A stretch of 64,000 nucleotides of DNA from Gammaproteobacteria bacterium (GTDB taxonomy: Bacteria; Pseudomonadota; Gammaproteobacteria; Enterobacterales; Neiellaceae), in the NCBI GenBank assembly GCA_017425245.1, contig JAFOOX010000045.1:1-64000 (forward strand), given 5' to 3'. The notes below the pieces were generated by a model. It did no database searches and was not told the DNA's origin. It worked only from the letters and a program-made list of their open reading frames with translations. This document shows, piece after piece, positions 36,000 through 45,141 of this stretch. The stretch's first letter is position 1. Each line of letters begins with the position of its first letter. The translations under genes were made by a program, and so were the position numbers.

Positions 36000-37271
36000 A
36001 TGCACTATTCGCCCCGTAGCGGCCGTGGTCACCTGAGTGCACTCGTGGCCCCGCTATTGGCTCTGGCCATCAACCAGGCCCAAGCCGGACAAGTGGAGGT
36101 TCTTCACTGGTGGACATCCGGCGGTGAAGCCAGGTCAGCGGCTCTGCTTAAGGAGATGCTCGAAAAGCAAGGGCATAGCTGGAAGGACTTCGCCGTCGCC
36201 GGTGGCGGTGGTGAAAGCGCCATGACCGTACTCAAAACGCGTGCCGTTTCCGGTAACCCACCAGCAGCCGCCCAAATCAAAGGCCATGATATTCAGGAAT
36301 GGGCAGAGCTGGGTTTTCTCGCCAGCCTGGATGATACCGCCACGGCCGAAGGCTGGGACAAAGTGCTGTCACCGGTGGTGACCAAGGTGATGAAGAGCGA
36401 TGGTCATTACGTCGCCGTGCCCATCAATGTTCATCGGGTTAACTGGCTATGGGCAAATCCTGCAGTGTTCACCAAAGCTGGTGCCACCATCCCCGGCAGC
36501 TGGGAGGAATTCATCACTGCGGCCGACAAAATCCAGGCAGCTGGTCTGATTCCGTTGGCTCACGGTGGGCAACCTTGGCAGGACGCTACCCTGTTTGAAG
36601 CGGTGGCCCTAGCCACGCTAGGTACGGACGATTACTCCAGGGCGTTCGTGGATCACGATATCAGGGTACTGTCTGGTGACAAGATGGTGCTGGCACTTGA
36701 ACGCTTCAAGAGCCTGCGCCAGTACATCGACAGAGACAGCGCCGGCCGCGATTGGAACATCGCCACCGGCATGGTGATCAGTGGCGACGCAGCGATGCAG
36801 ATCATGGGCGACTGGGCTAAAGGCGAATTTGCCGCAGCAGGCAAGGTCCCAGGCCAAGATTACCGCTGTGTGGCCGCCCCCGGCACCGCCACTGCGTTTG
36901 CCTTCAACATTGACAGCCTGGCCTTCTTCAAGCTGCGCACGAAAGATGATCAAAACGCTCAACAGGTATTGGCCAGCACCATACTGTCACCCGCGTTCCA
37001 GAAGGCATTCAACATAAATAAAGGCTCAATCCCGGTAAGATTGGACATGGTCATGGATGGATTCGACCAATGTGCTGTCGACTCAATGGCAGCCTTCAGG
37101 TCTGCTAACGCCAATGGCACACTGGTTCCCAGCTGGTCGCACGGATTGGCAACCACCAGCCAGATCCAAGGCGCCCTTACTGATGTGATCAGCAACTACT
37201 TCAATGATGACAAAACCACCGCCCAAGAAGCAGCGAACAAGATGGCCCGGGCGGTGAAAGCGGCGATGTGA
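36000..37271 (+). CDS. Sugar ABC transporter substrate-binding protein (orphan)
   Basis: A 423-residue periplasmic protein. A signal peptide (LVAPLLALAINQAQA) is followed by QVEVLHWWTSGGEARSAALL, which is typical of family 1 carbohydrate-binding proteins, and by a mannose/glucose-type C-terminal lobe. I chose the ATG at 36000 because AAGGA is 9 bases upstream; in-frame ATGs at 35913 and 35994 are alternatives. No permease or ATPase gene is nearby, so its partners must be elsewhere or it serves as a sensor-binding protein. The atypical response regulator lies just upstream on the same strand, 184 bases away. Confidence 0.85.
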   Translation: MHYSPRSGRGHLSALVAPLLALAINQAQAGQVEVLHWWTSGGEARSAALLKEMLEKQGHSWKDFAVAGGGGESAMTVLKTRAVSGNPPAAAQIKGHDIQEWAELGFLASLDDTATAEGWDKVLSPVVTKVMKSDGHYVAVPINVHRVNWLWANPAVFTKAGATIPGSWEEFITAADKIQAAGLIPLAHGGQPWQDATLFEAVALATLGTDDYSRAFVDHDIRVLSGDKMVLALERFKSLRQYIDRDSAGRDWNIATGMVISGDAAMQIMGDWAKGEFAAAGKVPGQDYRCVAAPGTATAFAFNIDSLAFFKLRTKDDQNAQQVLASTILSPAFQKAFNINKGSIPVRLDMVMDGFDQCAVDSMAAFRSANANGTLVPSWSHGLATTSQIQGALTDVISNYFNDDKTTAQEAANKMARAVKAAM

Positions 37272-37493
37272 ACGGCAGTAATTGTCGGTCGCCAGTAACG
37301 CTCCCCTTAGTGCGCCTTGACGCTGACCGACTGGCCGCATCTCCAGTCCGCTATCGCACAATGGTGGCTTGCCCGCCCTTAGCGCCAGAAGAGACCGGCT
37401 GCGGGCAGCTAAACGGCAACACAATGCGAGACTGCCGGGCCAGAAAAATTTGCTATGCTGGCTGCCCCTGAGTCCTTGTCGTGAGAAAAAAAG

Positions 37494-38084
37494 ATGCGCC
37501 GTCTGCTTGTGCTTCCTCTGCTGGCCGCCCTGTTTGCTGGTTGCGCCTCACACCCCACCACCGTCGTTCTCGGCCCCCAGATCCGCCCCGGTCAATGCTG
37601 CGCCAATGAAAGCGTGAGCCTCGAAGTAACGGATGCCCGGGTGAACAGCGCCTTGCTGGTGCTGATCGAAGATGGCAAGCGCAAGGAGGTTCCCGCCTAC
37701 AGCGATGTCGGCGAAAGTATGGCCGGCTTTATCCGTGACGGGCTCAAACAACGCGGCGTGGAAACAACCGGCGGGAACACCCTGAAGGTAGAAATTCAGC
37801 AACTTGGCGCCACGGTCAGCAGCGGTTTGTTGAAGCATGACACCACGGTCAATGCCCAGCTGCGCTTCGTGGTTGAGACCGCCAACGGCACTGTTACCCG
37901 CGCCTTCAACGGACAGCGCTCCGATACCAAACCCAAGCGCCCCGATGTCGCCGCCATCGAAAAAGAGATGAACCTGCTGCTCGGTCGGGTATTGACCGAA
38001 GCGCTCGATGATCCCCAGCTCATGGAAGCGATCAAGGACAATGGCCCAGCGGTGATGGGCCTTGAACCGATCATGCCGCTCTGA
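37494..38084 (+). CDS. yajG: YajG-family lipoprotein
   Basis: A 196-residue lipoprotein with signal peptide and lipobox (LVLPLLAALFAGC). The body matches E. coli YajG in its overall length and in the pattern of VTDAR near 50 and RDGLKQRGVETTGG near 85. Its function is unknown; it is an outer-membrane lipoprotein by family. Synteny with bolA and ampG supports the call. It ends 8 bases before the cyclophilin gene. Confidence 0.83.
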   Translation: MRRLLVLPLLAALFAGCASHPTTVVLGPQIRPGQCCANESVSLEVTDARVNSALLVLIEDGKRKEVPAYSDVGESMAGFIRDGLKQRGVETTGGNTLKVEIQQLGATVSSGLLKHDTTVNAQLRFVVETANGTVTRAFNGQRSDTKPKRPDVAAIEKEMNLLLGRVLTEALDDPQLMEAIKDNGPAVMGLEPIMPL

Positions 38085-38092
38085 GGTCCGCC

Positions 38093-38665
38093 ATGGTCCG
38101 TATCTTGATGTTACTGGTCGCCCTGTGGGCGGCCCCGGCACTGGCGGCCGATGAGGAGTTGTTCCCACAGGTGGTAATGGAGACCAGCAAAGGCGCCATC
38201 ACCGTCGAACTGGACCGCTTCAGCGCCCCCTTGACCGTGGCCCACTTCCTCAAGCTGGTGGATGGTGGCAGTTACGACAACACCCTCTTTCACCGGGTTA
38301 TTGCCGGTTTTGTCGCCCAAGGCGGCGGCATCGGCGTCGATGGCAGCGCGCGTAAAGAGGGCGACAAGCTGGTGAACGAGTCAGGCAATGGCCTGAGCAA
38401 CAGCACTGGCACCATCGCCATGGCCCGTCAAAATAGTCCGCACTCCGCAACGCGCCAGTTTTACTTCAATCTGGCCGACAACACCAACCTCGATCCTAAT
38501 GGCCGTTGGGGTTATACCGTCTTCGGTCGGGTAATTGGCGGTGATGAAGTGCTGCAGGCGATTGGCAATGCCCCGACCGCCACGGATGCGGCCCTCGGCA
38601 TGCCAGATGTGCCGGTTAAACCGATCATCCTCAAACGGGTTTACCGCAAAGCGGCCAAACCCTGA
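38093..38665 (+). CDS. Exported peptidyl-prolyl cis-trans isomerase (cyclophilin)
   Basis: A 190-residue cyclophilin with a signal peptide (ILMLLVALWAAPALA). Catalytic and binding segments are present: YDNTLFHRVIAGFVAQGGG with the active-site arginine, the TGTIAMARQ loop, QFYFNLADN, and YTVFGRVIGG. It isomerises proline bonds in periplasmic proteins, like PpiA. It lies between yajG and ampG; its stop overlaps the ampG start by one base. Confidence 0.9.
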   Translation: MVRILMLLVALWAAPALAADEELFPQVVMETSKGAITVELDRFSAPLTVAHFLKLVDGGSYDNTLFHRVIAGFVAQGGGIGVDGSARKEGDKLVNESGNGLSNSTGTIAMARQNSPHSATRQFYFNLADNTNLDPNGRWGYTVFGRVIGGDEVLQAIGNAPTATDAALGMPDVPVKPIILKRVYRKAAKP

Positions 38666-40197
38666 TGTTAACAGCGGCGCGGGCGATGGCGGGCAATGGG
38701 CGGTGGCGACGACAGCTGGCGATACTGCTGCTTGGCTTCGCTTCCGGGCTGCCGTTGGCACTCACCGGCCAAGCGCTGCAAGCCTGGCTGACGGTTGAGG
38801 GACTCGATTTTGCGACCATCGGCTTTATGGGACTGGTGGGTATTCCCTATACCTTCAAGTTTCTGTGGGCGCCGTTGATGGACAGGTTTGAGCCGCCCTG
38901 GCTCGGCCGCCGCCGTGGCTGGTTGGTCAGCAGCCAGCTGGCACTCGCCGCGGCTTTAGTGCTGCTATCACTGCTTTCTCCCGCCACCACCCCTCAGCTG
39001 TTTGCACTGATGGCCGTGGTCATTGCCTTTCTGTCGGCTTCGCAAGATGTGGTGTTTGATGCCTATCGTACCGACCTGTTGCCCGGCGCAGAGCGTGGCC
39101 TCGGTGCATCGGTATCGGTATTCGGCTATCGACTGGCCATGATCGTCTCTGGCGGACTGTCGCTGATCTGGGCCGAACAGTGGGGTGACTGGCCCGCAGT
39201 TTATCGCCTGATGGCAGGATTGATGGTTGCCGCAGCCGTTATCACCGCCCTGCTGGCGCCAGCCCTGCGCGGCGTTGTTGCCCAGGTTCACCACAATAGT
39301 ACCGGTGCCGAGCTCAAAGCCTTTGTCGTGACGTTGGCGGCGATTGGCGGCGCCTTAATAACCATTGAACTGTTGCTGCGCCTGGCCTCTTTTGACAGCA
39401 GCGCGGCTACCCCTGGCACCCGTTTGCTGGTGGTATTGACACAGATCGCCGCAGCGCTTGCCGCCGGCCTGTGGACAGCAAAACGAGCCGGGTTCGATAC
39501 CCTGAACCGTTCGCTGACCAGCTTTTTCAGCCTGCCGAGGGCGGGCACCTTTCTGCTGCTAATCATCCTCTACAAGCTTGGTGATGCCTTCGCAGGCACC
39601 CTGACTACGCCGTTCCTGCTTAAGGCGATGGCTTTCACCCAAACTGAGGTGGGGGTGGTCAACAAGGTGATTGGGTTGTGGGTAACCATTGCCGGAGTCG
39701 TGCTGGGCGGCACACTGATGCTGTGGCTCGGGCTGGTACGCTCGCTGCTGTTATTCGGCGTGTTACAGTTACTGTCAAACGCCGGCTTCTGGTTGCTTGC
39801 CGAACTGGGACGGGGCGCCCTTGGTAGTTTGTTACTGCCAGCGTTCGACTGGGGCTTTGTCAGCATCGCAGCGCCCACCCCCATCGATTATCTGCTGCTG
39901 TTGGTCATCACCGTTGAGAATCTCACGGGCGGCATGGGCACAGCCGCGTTTGTGGCATTGCTGATGGCACTTTGCCAGCAACAGTTCTCGGCTACCCACT
40001 TCGCCCTTTTGTCGGCGCTGGCCAGTGTCGGCCGCATCTATGTCAGCCCGGTATCGGGGGTGCTGGCCCCCGCTATCGGCTGGCCCAATTTTTTCCTGTT
40101 TTCGATGGTGGTGGCGTTGCCGGGTCTGGTGATGATCTGGTGGTTACGTCACGCTATCGGCCAGCTCAGTGTGAGCCGGGTGGCAGTCGAAGACTAG
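38665..40197 (+). CDS. ampG: AmpG muropeptide permease (MFS)
   Basis: A 510-residue MFS permease with the AmpG signature near the start: LLLGFASGLPLALTGQALQAW, then IPYTFKFLWAPLMDRF, RRRGWLV and ASQDVVFDAYRTDLL. It imports anhydro-muropeptides for cell-wall recycling and can influence beta-lactamase induction. It has about 14 hydrophobic segments, as in E. coli AmpG. The gene order bolA, yajG, ampG is the same set as in E. coli, with a cyclophilin inserted. Confidence 0.92.
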   Translation: MLTAARAMAGNGRWRRQLAILLLGFASGLPLALTGQALQAWLTVEGLDFATIGFMGLVGIPYTFKFLWAPLMDRFEPPWLGRRRGWLVSSQLALAAALVLLSLLSPATTPQLFALMAVVIAFLSASQDVVFDAYRTDLLPGAERGLGASVSVFGYRLAMIVSGGLSLIWAEQWGDWPAVYRLMAGLMVAAAVITALLAPALRGVVAQVHHNSTGAELKAFVVTLAAIGGALITIELLLRLASFDSSAATPGTRLLVVLTQIAAALAAGLWTAKRAGFDTLNRSLTSFFSLPRAGTFLLLIILYKLGDAFAGTLTTPFLLKAMAFTQTEVGVVNKVIGLWVTIAGVVLGGTLMLWLGLVRSLLLFGVLQLLSNAGFWLLAELGRGALGSLLLPAFDWGFVSIAAPTPIDYLLLLVITVENLTGGMGTAAFVALLMALCQQQFSATHFALLSALASVGRIYVSPVSGVLAPAIGWPNFFLFSMVVALPGLVMIWWLRHAIGQLSVSRVAVED

Positions 40198-40261
40198 CCG
40201 CAGCAGCTAACGCCAGACTGCTGGTACACTTCGCCTTACTGGTCCGCAAGAATCACGCGCC

Positions 40262-40795
40262 ATGGCTGTGACGTCCCACAACTTGCCCATCATCATCGAC
40301 GTAGAAGCATCTGGCTTCGGCCGCGGCAGCTACCCCATAGAGATCGGCATCGCCATGGGTGATGGGGTCTCCAGTCGTTGCTATCTAATCGCACCGGAAC
40401 CGGAATGGCAGCACTGGGATAAAGCGGCAGAACGAGTCCATGGCATCAGCCGTGCAACACTGCAGCGCTACGGTCAACCTGCTCGCTGGGTAGCAGATCA
40501 GCTCAATGAGCTGCTGTGGGGACAAACAGTTTGTTCCGATGCTTGGGCCCACGACAGCAGCTGGATTGGCAAGCTCTATGACGTAGTAGGCAGCCACCCA
40601 CGCTTTCGCATCGTCACCCTACGGGAACAAATGAGCGACGAGCAGCTGCATTATTGGCAACCTGCCCGCGACCAGCTAACCCGGGCCCATGCCCAGCGCC
40701 ACCGGGCATCTACCGACGCCCGCCTGATCCAGCAAACCTTCGCCTTAAGCCAGCGCTTCGCCAAAGAATCTTTTTCCCTCCCTCTTTCCCGCTAG
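40262..40795 (+). CDS. DEDDh-type 3'-5' exonuclease family protein
   Basis: A 177-residue protein with the exonuclease residues in order: IIIDVEASG (DxE, residues 13-15), a mid aspartate in AHDSSWIGKL and the final HRASTDARL (HxxxxD). This is a minimal exonuclease domain similar to the epsilon/RNase T group. Whether it acts on DNA or RNA is not clear. It begins 64 bases after ampG and stands before the vanZ-like gene. Confidence 0.8.
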   Translation: MAVTSHNLPIIIDVEASGFGRGSYPIEIGIAMGDGVSSRCYLIAPEPEWQHWDKAAERVHGISRATLQRYGQPARWVADQLNELLWGQTVCSDAWAHDSSWIGKLYDVVGSHPRFRIVTLREQMSDEQLHYWQPARDQLTRAHAQRHRASTDARLIQQTFALSQRFAKESFSLPLSR

Positions 40796-40850
40796 CGCCC
40801 TGCAGGCGTATAATATGTCCGTTTTTTATACAACAAGGGGTGTTATTTTC

Positions 40851-41222
40851 ATGCTCCGTCAACTGCTCGATAACCGGGCGCTATTCAAGGTGGCCCTCGC
40901 TGCCGCAGTTGTTTTCATCAGCTTCGCCTGCTTCATGAAAGGGGTTGATTCACCTCTCAAGAACGACAAACTGGAACACTTCATCGCCTTTTTCGGTTTG
41001 GCTTTTCTCGCTCACCACGCCATGCGGGCCGGCTTTGCCGTACAGATGTTCCTGCTGTTTGGCTATGGTGCCTGGATCGAGCTGGTGCAGTACTTTCTGC
41101 CGTATCGCAGTTCGGCCATGAATGATTTCTTTGCAGATATTGCCGGTGCCTGCTGCTATCACGCCTTTTACCAAGTTTATGATTGGGCAGTGCAGAATCG
41201 CCTTGTCCCCGCCATCCGCTGA
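40851..41222 (+). CDS. VanZ-like membrane protein
   Basis: A 123-residue membrane protein with four hydrophobic segments. The VanZ-family pattern is visible in DKLEHFIAFFGLAFLAHHA and then WIELVQYFLPYRSSAMNDFFADIAGA (read in parts), which carries the conserved glutamate, proline, arginine and aspartate. The function is unknown in gammaproteobacteria. The start at 40851 is chosen because AAGGGG lies about 12 bases upstream; an ATG at 40815 is in frame but lacks such a site. It overlaps panE. Confidence 0.82.
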   Translation: MLRQLLDNRALFKVALAAAVVFISFACFMKGVDSPLKNDKLEHFIAFFGLAFLAHHAMRAGFAVQMFLLFGYGAWIELVQYFLPYRSSAMNDFFADIAGACCYHAFYQVYDWAVQNRLVPAIR

Positions 41223-42117
41223 TCTGATCGCGGTTCTCGGCATGGGCGCCCTCGGGCGCCTTTATGCTGCCCGTCTGGCGCTCAGTGGCACTCAGGTATC
41301 CCCCCTCCACCCACGTCACCAGGATGACTGTAACTATCGGCTGACGGATGCCCACGGCGAGCATAACCTGCGGTTACGCTGGGGCTGGCCTTTGTTGCCA
41401 CCGCAAGCATTACTGGTCACGGTCAAGGCCTATCAGGTGGTGACCGCGCTGACCCCATGGGCGCCCCAAATTCGCAACCTGCGCCTGCCGCTGATCTTGC
41501 TGCATAACGGTATGGGCACCCTTGCCCCCTGCCAGGCACTGCTGGGTGAGCAGGTGCCGATACTGCTGGCCAGCAGCACCCATGGCGCTCTGCGCGATGA
41601 GCAGGGCCATGTGCGTCACACCGGGCTGGGGGCAACTACCATCGGCCATGGCGCTGGCCCCTCCCTCTCCCCGCTGTTTCAGCAGGCCTTGTGTGATCTG
41701 CTGGAGCGGGCCTTGCCACCACTGTTCTGGACCGACCATATCGAACAAGCGCTGTGGCTCAAGCTGGCCATTAATGCCGTGATCAATCCGTTGACGGCCC
41801 TCCACCAGTGTCCCAACGGGGCGCTGGCCGAGGGTCGCTTTGCTGACCAGCGCCAGCACCTGATCGCTGAACTGGCAGGATTCTTCAGCCATGCCGGGAT
41901 CGCACTTGATGAAGCACGACTGACTGCGACCATCGATGCCACTATCGCCGCCACCGCCGGCAATCTGTCGTCGATGAACCGCGATCTGGCGGCAGGCCGG
42001 CGCACCGAGATCGATGCCATCACCGGTCATCTGTTGGCTGAAGCCCGCCAGCACGGGTTGGTTCTTGAACAGCACCAGCGGCTGTATGACGCCATCAAGC
42101 ACGCCGAACAGCAGTGA
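41179..42117 (+). CDS. panE: 2-dehydropantoate 2-reductase family (PanE-like)
   Basis: A protein of about 312 residues with the NADP-binding AVLGMGALGRLYAARLALSG and the active-site lysine region LVTVKAYQVVTAL near residue 90; LHNGMG and KLAINAVINPLTAL follow. It should reduce ketopantoate to pantoate on the coenzyme A pathway. The start is unclear: the ATG at 41179 lies inside vanZ and gives a short extra N-terminus before AVLGMG; a TTG at 41203 is another option. It is followed by yajL, a common pairing. Confidence 0.85.
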   Translation: MIGQCRIALSPPSADLIAVLGMGALGRLYAARLALSGTQVSPLHPRHQDDCNYRLTDAHGEHNLRLRWGWPLLPPQALLVTVKAYQVVTALTPWAPQIRNLRLPLILLHNGMGTLAPCQALLGEQVPILLASSTHGALRDEQGHVRHTGLGATTIGHGAGPSLSPLFQQALCDLLERALPPLFWTDHIEQALWLKLAINAVINPLTALHQCPNGALAEGRFADQRQHLIAELAGFFSHAGIALDEARLTATIDATIAATAGNLSSMNRDLAAGRRTEIDAITGHLLAEARQHGLVLEQHQRLYDAIKHAEQQ

Positions 42118-42174
42118 TTAGCTGACCGCACTACACTGTTGGAGGGCGTCACAGCCAACAACAAGGAGAGGGTT

Positions 42175-42750
42175 ATGGACGCAAAAATACTGGTCGCCAT
42201 CGCCGATGGCAGTGAAGAAATCGAAGCGGTAGTCGTGATTGATGTGCTACGCCGGGCCGGACTGGCGGTGACAGTCGCGAGCTGTGCGCCTGAGGGGCGC
42301 TTGCAGGTCGTCGCATCACGCGGGGTACACATCACCGCCGACTGCGCCATGGACGATCTGCTGTCAGATACCTTCGACCTGATTGTGTTACCCGGCGGCA
42401 TGCCCGGCGCCGAACATCTGCGCGATCAACCGACTCTGGCGATCAAGTTGCGCCAGCAACACAACCACCGACGCTGGATCGCCGCGATCTGCGCCTCACC
42501 GGCAGTGGTCCTCAAACCCTTAGGCTTTACGGAAGGGCGCCAGCTCACCTGTTATCCCGCTTTTCAAGGGCAGTTTTCGCCAGCCCAACTGCGCGCCAAT
42601 GACGCAGTGGTGGTGGATGAGCCCAACATGCTGGTCACGAGTCAAGGGCCCGGAACCAGCTTCAGCTTTGCCCTAACCCTGGTTGAGCTGCTGTGTGGCG
42701 GTGCCAAAGCCAACGAGGTGAAATCCGGCCTGCTGCTCGACCGCTTCTAG
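42175..42750 (+). CDS. yajL: YajL/DJ-1 family protein
   Basis: A 191-residue DJ-1/PfpI protein. The start at 42175 follows AAGGAGAGG. Features are the acidic residue in DGSEEIEA (about 15), the reactive cysteine in AAICASPAVVLKPLG (about 105), the LPGGMPGAEHL loop, and the histidine-free C-terminal helix. The family protects proteins from oxidative or glyoxal damage; its enzymatic role is debated. It lies in the same direction as panE. Confidence 0.9.
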   Translation: MDAKILVAIADGSEEIEAVVVIDVLRRAGLAVTVASCAPEGRLQVVASRGVHITADCAMDDLLSDTFDLIVLPGGMPGAEHLRDQPTLAIKLRQQHNHRRWIAAICASPAVVLKPLGFTEGRQLTCYPAFQGQFSPAQLRANDAVVVDEPNMLVTSQGPGTSFSFALTLVELLCGGAKANEVKSGLLLDRF

Positions 42751-42771
42751 CATCCTGTTATAGCGGTCAGC

Positions 42772-43584
42772 TCAATGCTGGCCGCTGCTGTCACGCCCAC
42801 GAAACTGATCCATACTGCGGCTGACTCCAAGCCAGTCCATCACCCTGTCGAACAGGGCCACCGGCACGATGCGCAGCAGATAAGAGGTGAGCACAAAGGC
42901 CGGCATCACCAGCCGCAAGCGATTGCCATCAATAGCCCCAACGATGCGCTGGCAGACATCATCTGGATGCAGGATCGGCAGCAGCCAAGGGATGCGGCTG
43001 TGGACCCCGGCGAACATGCCGGTGTCGATGTACCAAGGCGCCACCAGAGTGGTGCGTAGTGGCCAGCCATTACGCTGGGCCTCCAACCTCAAGGCCTCGT
43101 CAAAACCGACGGCGGCAAACTTGCTGGCACAGTAATCGACCAGCTTGGCCGTGCCGACAATGCCGCCAGCGGAAGCAACGGTGACCACATGGCCACCACC
43201 GGCCTGCAGCATCGCTGGCAGCAGCGCCCGAGTCAGGTGGATGGGGGCCAGAGCATTGACCGCAAAGGTCCGCTCAATGGCCTCGGGGTCAGCATCGATC
43301 AGGTTTTTTCCTTGGACGACACCCGCATTGTTGATCACCACCCGGGGCACCCGTCCGGCCGCGACTTCAGCCGCCGCCGCACTGTAGATGGCATGATGGT
43401 CACTCAGATCGAGGGTGCGCGGAGCGATCGCCTCATCCCCTTCGGCCAGCATGGCCAGACCGCTGCTGTCGCGATCCCAGGCAATCACCTTGGCGCCGCG
43501 GGCACGCAGCGCCACCACCAGCAAACGGCCTATGCCACTGGCTGCGCCGGTCACCAACACCCACTCTCCTGCTACCTGCGTCAT
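42772..43584 (-). CDS. Short-chain dehydrogenase/reductase
   Basis: A 270-residue SDR with the cofactor motif VLVTGAASGIGRLLVVALRARG, the NNAGVVQGKN loop (about 87), the catalytic serine in VTVASAGGIVG and the YxxxK motif YCASKFAAVGF (about 155). The C-terminal part (LLRIVPVALFDRVMDWLGV) looks like a membrane-associated helix, as in the DHRS/retinol-dehydrogenase-like group. The start at 43584 is chosen for GGAGG 5 bases upstream. The substrate is unknown. It is convergent with yajL. Confidence 0.85.
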   Translation of the reverse strand: MTQVAGEWVLVTGAASGIGRLLVVALRARGAKVIAWDRDSSGLAMLAEGDEAIAPRTLDLSDHHAIYSAAAAEVAAGRVPRVVINNAGVVQGKNLIDADPEAIERTFAVNALAPIHLTRALLPAMLQAGGGHVVTVASAGGIVGTAKLVDYCASKFAAVGFDEALRLEAQRNGWPLRTTLVAPWYIDTGMFAGVHSRIPWLLPILHPDDVCQRIVGAIDGNRLRLVMPAFVLTSYLLRIVPVALFDRVMDWLGVSRSMDQFRGRDSSGQH

Positions 43585-43619
43585 AACGGCCTCCATGACA
43601 GCCGTGCAGCGCTGTCCGT

Positions 43620-45077
43620 CTAAGGGCGATAGACCTTGACGTTGGCGAAGCCGCGCTCGGTCAGCAACAGCGCATGGAGACGGCTCATCACGCCACGATC
43701 ACAGTAGAGATAGTAGTTGCGATCGGCCGCCAGCGTCGGAAAGCGCCTTTCCAACTGGAAAAACGGGATCGACTCGACAGCAACCGCAAGTACCAGCGGC
43801 TGAGCTTCCTGCTCCTCTGGCGAGCGGATGTCGACCACCACCGCATCGGGCGGCAGGCTGGCGACTATTTCTGGTTCAGCCCTCGGCCCCTGCTCGGCGG
43901 CCGCCAGATCGCGAAGATCCATGGTCATGGCGTTGCGCACCGCAGCATCCAGCAGCGCCGGATCGATCTTGGCTTCTTCCGCTTCGATGCGGCTACGCAC
44001 CGCCCTTACCGTCGGACTGCGGGAGATGACACTGCAGTACTCCGGCAGCGACTCACTCATGCTGGCGGTGCCGATGCGCTTGCCAAGATCGATGATCTCC
44101 TGCTTGTCGGCAGCGATCAGCGGCCGCAGGATGATGTGATCGGTAGCGGCATCAATAATGCGCAGATTGGTCAGGGTCTGGCTGGCCACCTGGCCTACAG
44201 CTTCGCCCGTGACCAGCGCATCGATCTTCTGCCGGTCGGCCATGCGCCCGGCCACTTTCATCATCAAGCGCTTGAACACCACCCCCATCTGGCCCGGATC
44301 GACCTGCTCGACAATAGCGTTAACCACTGGCTCGAAGGGCACGGCCACGAACTTGACGCGATGGGATGAGCCATATTTCTGCCACAGATGGCAGGCGATG
44401 CGCTGCACCCCGCTCTGATGATCCGGGCCACCGATGTTAAAGAAACAGTAATGAACCCGGCTACCACGCTTGATCAACTGCCAAGCCGCCACCGCCGAGT
44501 CATAACCGCCGGATAGCAGCACCATCACATCTTCCTGAGAGGCCAACGGAAAACCGCCCAGCCCCGGGTACTGTTCATGTAACAGGGCAAACTTCTCTTT
44601 GTCGACATCCAGGCGCACGGTTAGCTCCGGCTGCTTGAGCTGGACCCGGGCCTCTGGGCAGAGTTCATTGAGGCGGCCGCCGACATAACGTTCGATATCC
44701 AGCGACGAGGTGGTGCACTGCTGCATCCGCCTCACCCGCACACAAAAGCTGCGGTTACCGATGCGCGGCGCCCAGTAGGCAGCCACCTGGGTCGCGATCT
44801 CATCCAGGCTCTGCCATGGCAGATCATCGCAGGGAGAGAAATTGGCAATACCGGGAATATGGCTGAGGGCATCGATCAGCGCTGCACGCTTGGCAAGACC
44901 ATTTCCCGGCGCACTCACCTCGAGCCGATCCCACAGGTTGCGCACCTTGACCTGCTCGTCAACGCGCTTAAGCACGTTGCGGACGTTGGTCTCAAGCAGC
45001 CGGGTAAAACGCTGACGCACCGACTTGCTCTTGACCATGACTTCAGGAAAAAGGCGAACAACAAACTTCACAACCAA
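43620..45077 (-). CDS. thiI: ThiI, tRNA 4-thiouridine synthase with rhodanese domain
   Basis: A 485-residue enzyme of normal length. An N-terminal ferredoxin-like/THUMP part, the PP-loop MVLLSGGYDSAVAAWQLIKR (about 180), and a C-terminal rhodanese domain with the catalytic cysteine in YLYCDRGVMSRLHALL (about 458) are present. It puts sulfur into U8 of tRNA and supplies sulfur for thiazole in thiamine synthesis. Presence of the rhodanese domain is typical of gammaproteobacteria. It sits beside pomAB. Confidence 0.95.
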   Translation of the reverse strand: MVVKFVVRLFPEVMVKSKSVRQRFTRLLETNVRNVLKRVDEQVKVRNLWDRLEVSAPGNGLAKRAALIDALSHIPGIANFSPCDDLPWQSLDEIATQVAAYWAPRIGNRSFCVRVRRMQQCTTSSLDIERYVGGRLNELCPEARVQLKQPELTVRLDVDKEKFALLHEQYPGLGGFPLASQEDVMVLLSGGYDSAVAAWQLIKRGSRVHYCFFNIGGPDHQSGVQRIACHLWQKYGSSHRVKFVAVPFEPVVNAIVEQVDPGQMGVVFKRLMMKVAGRMADRQKIDALVTGEAVGQVASQTLTNLRIIDAATDHIILRPLIAADKQEIIDLGKRIGTASMSESLPEYCSVISRSPTVRAVRSRIEAEEAKIDPALLDAAVRNAMTMDLRDLAAAEQGPRAEPEIVASLPPDAVVVDIRSPEEQEAQPLVLAVAVESIPFFQLERRFPTLAADRNYYLYCDRGVMSRLHALLLTERGFANVKVYRP

Positions 45078-45141
45078 CTCCGTACCCCAAAAAAGCGGCG
45101 CGGATTATAGCTGAGCCGTGGCCCTGCTCCTACGGTTGTGG

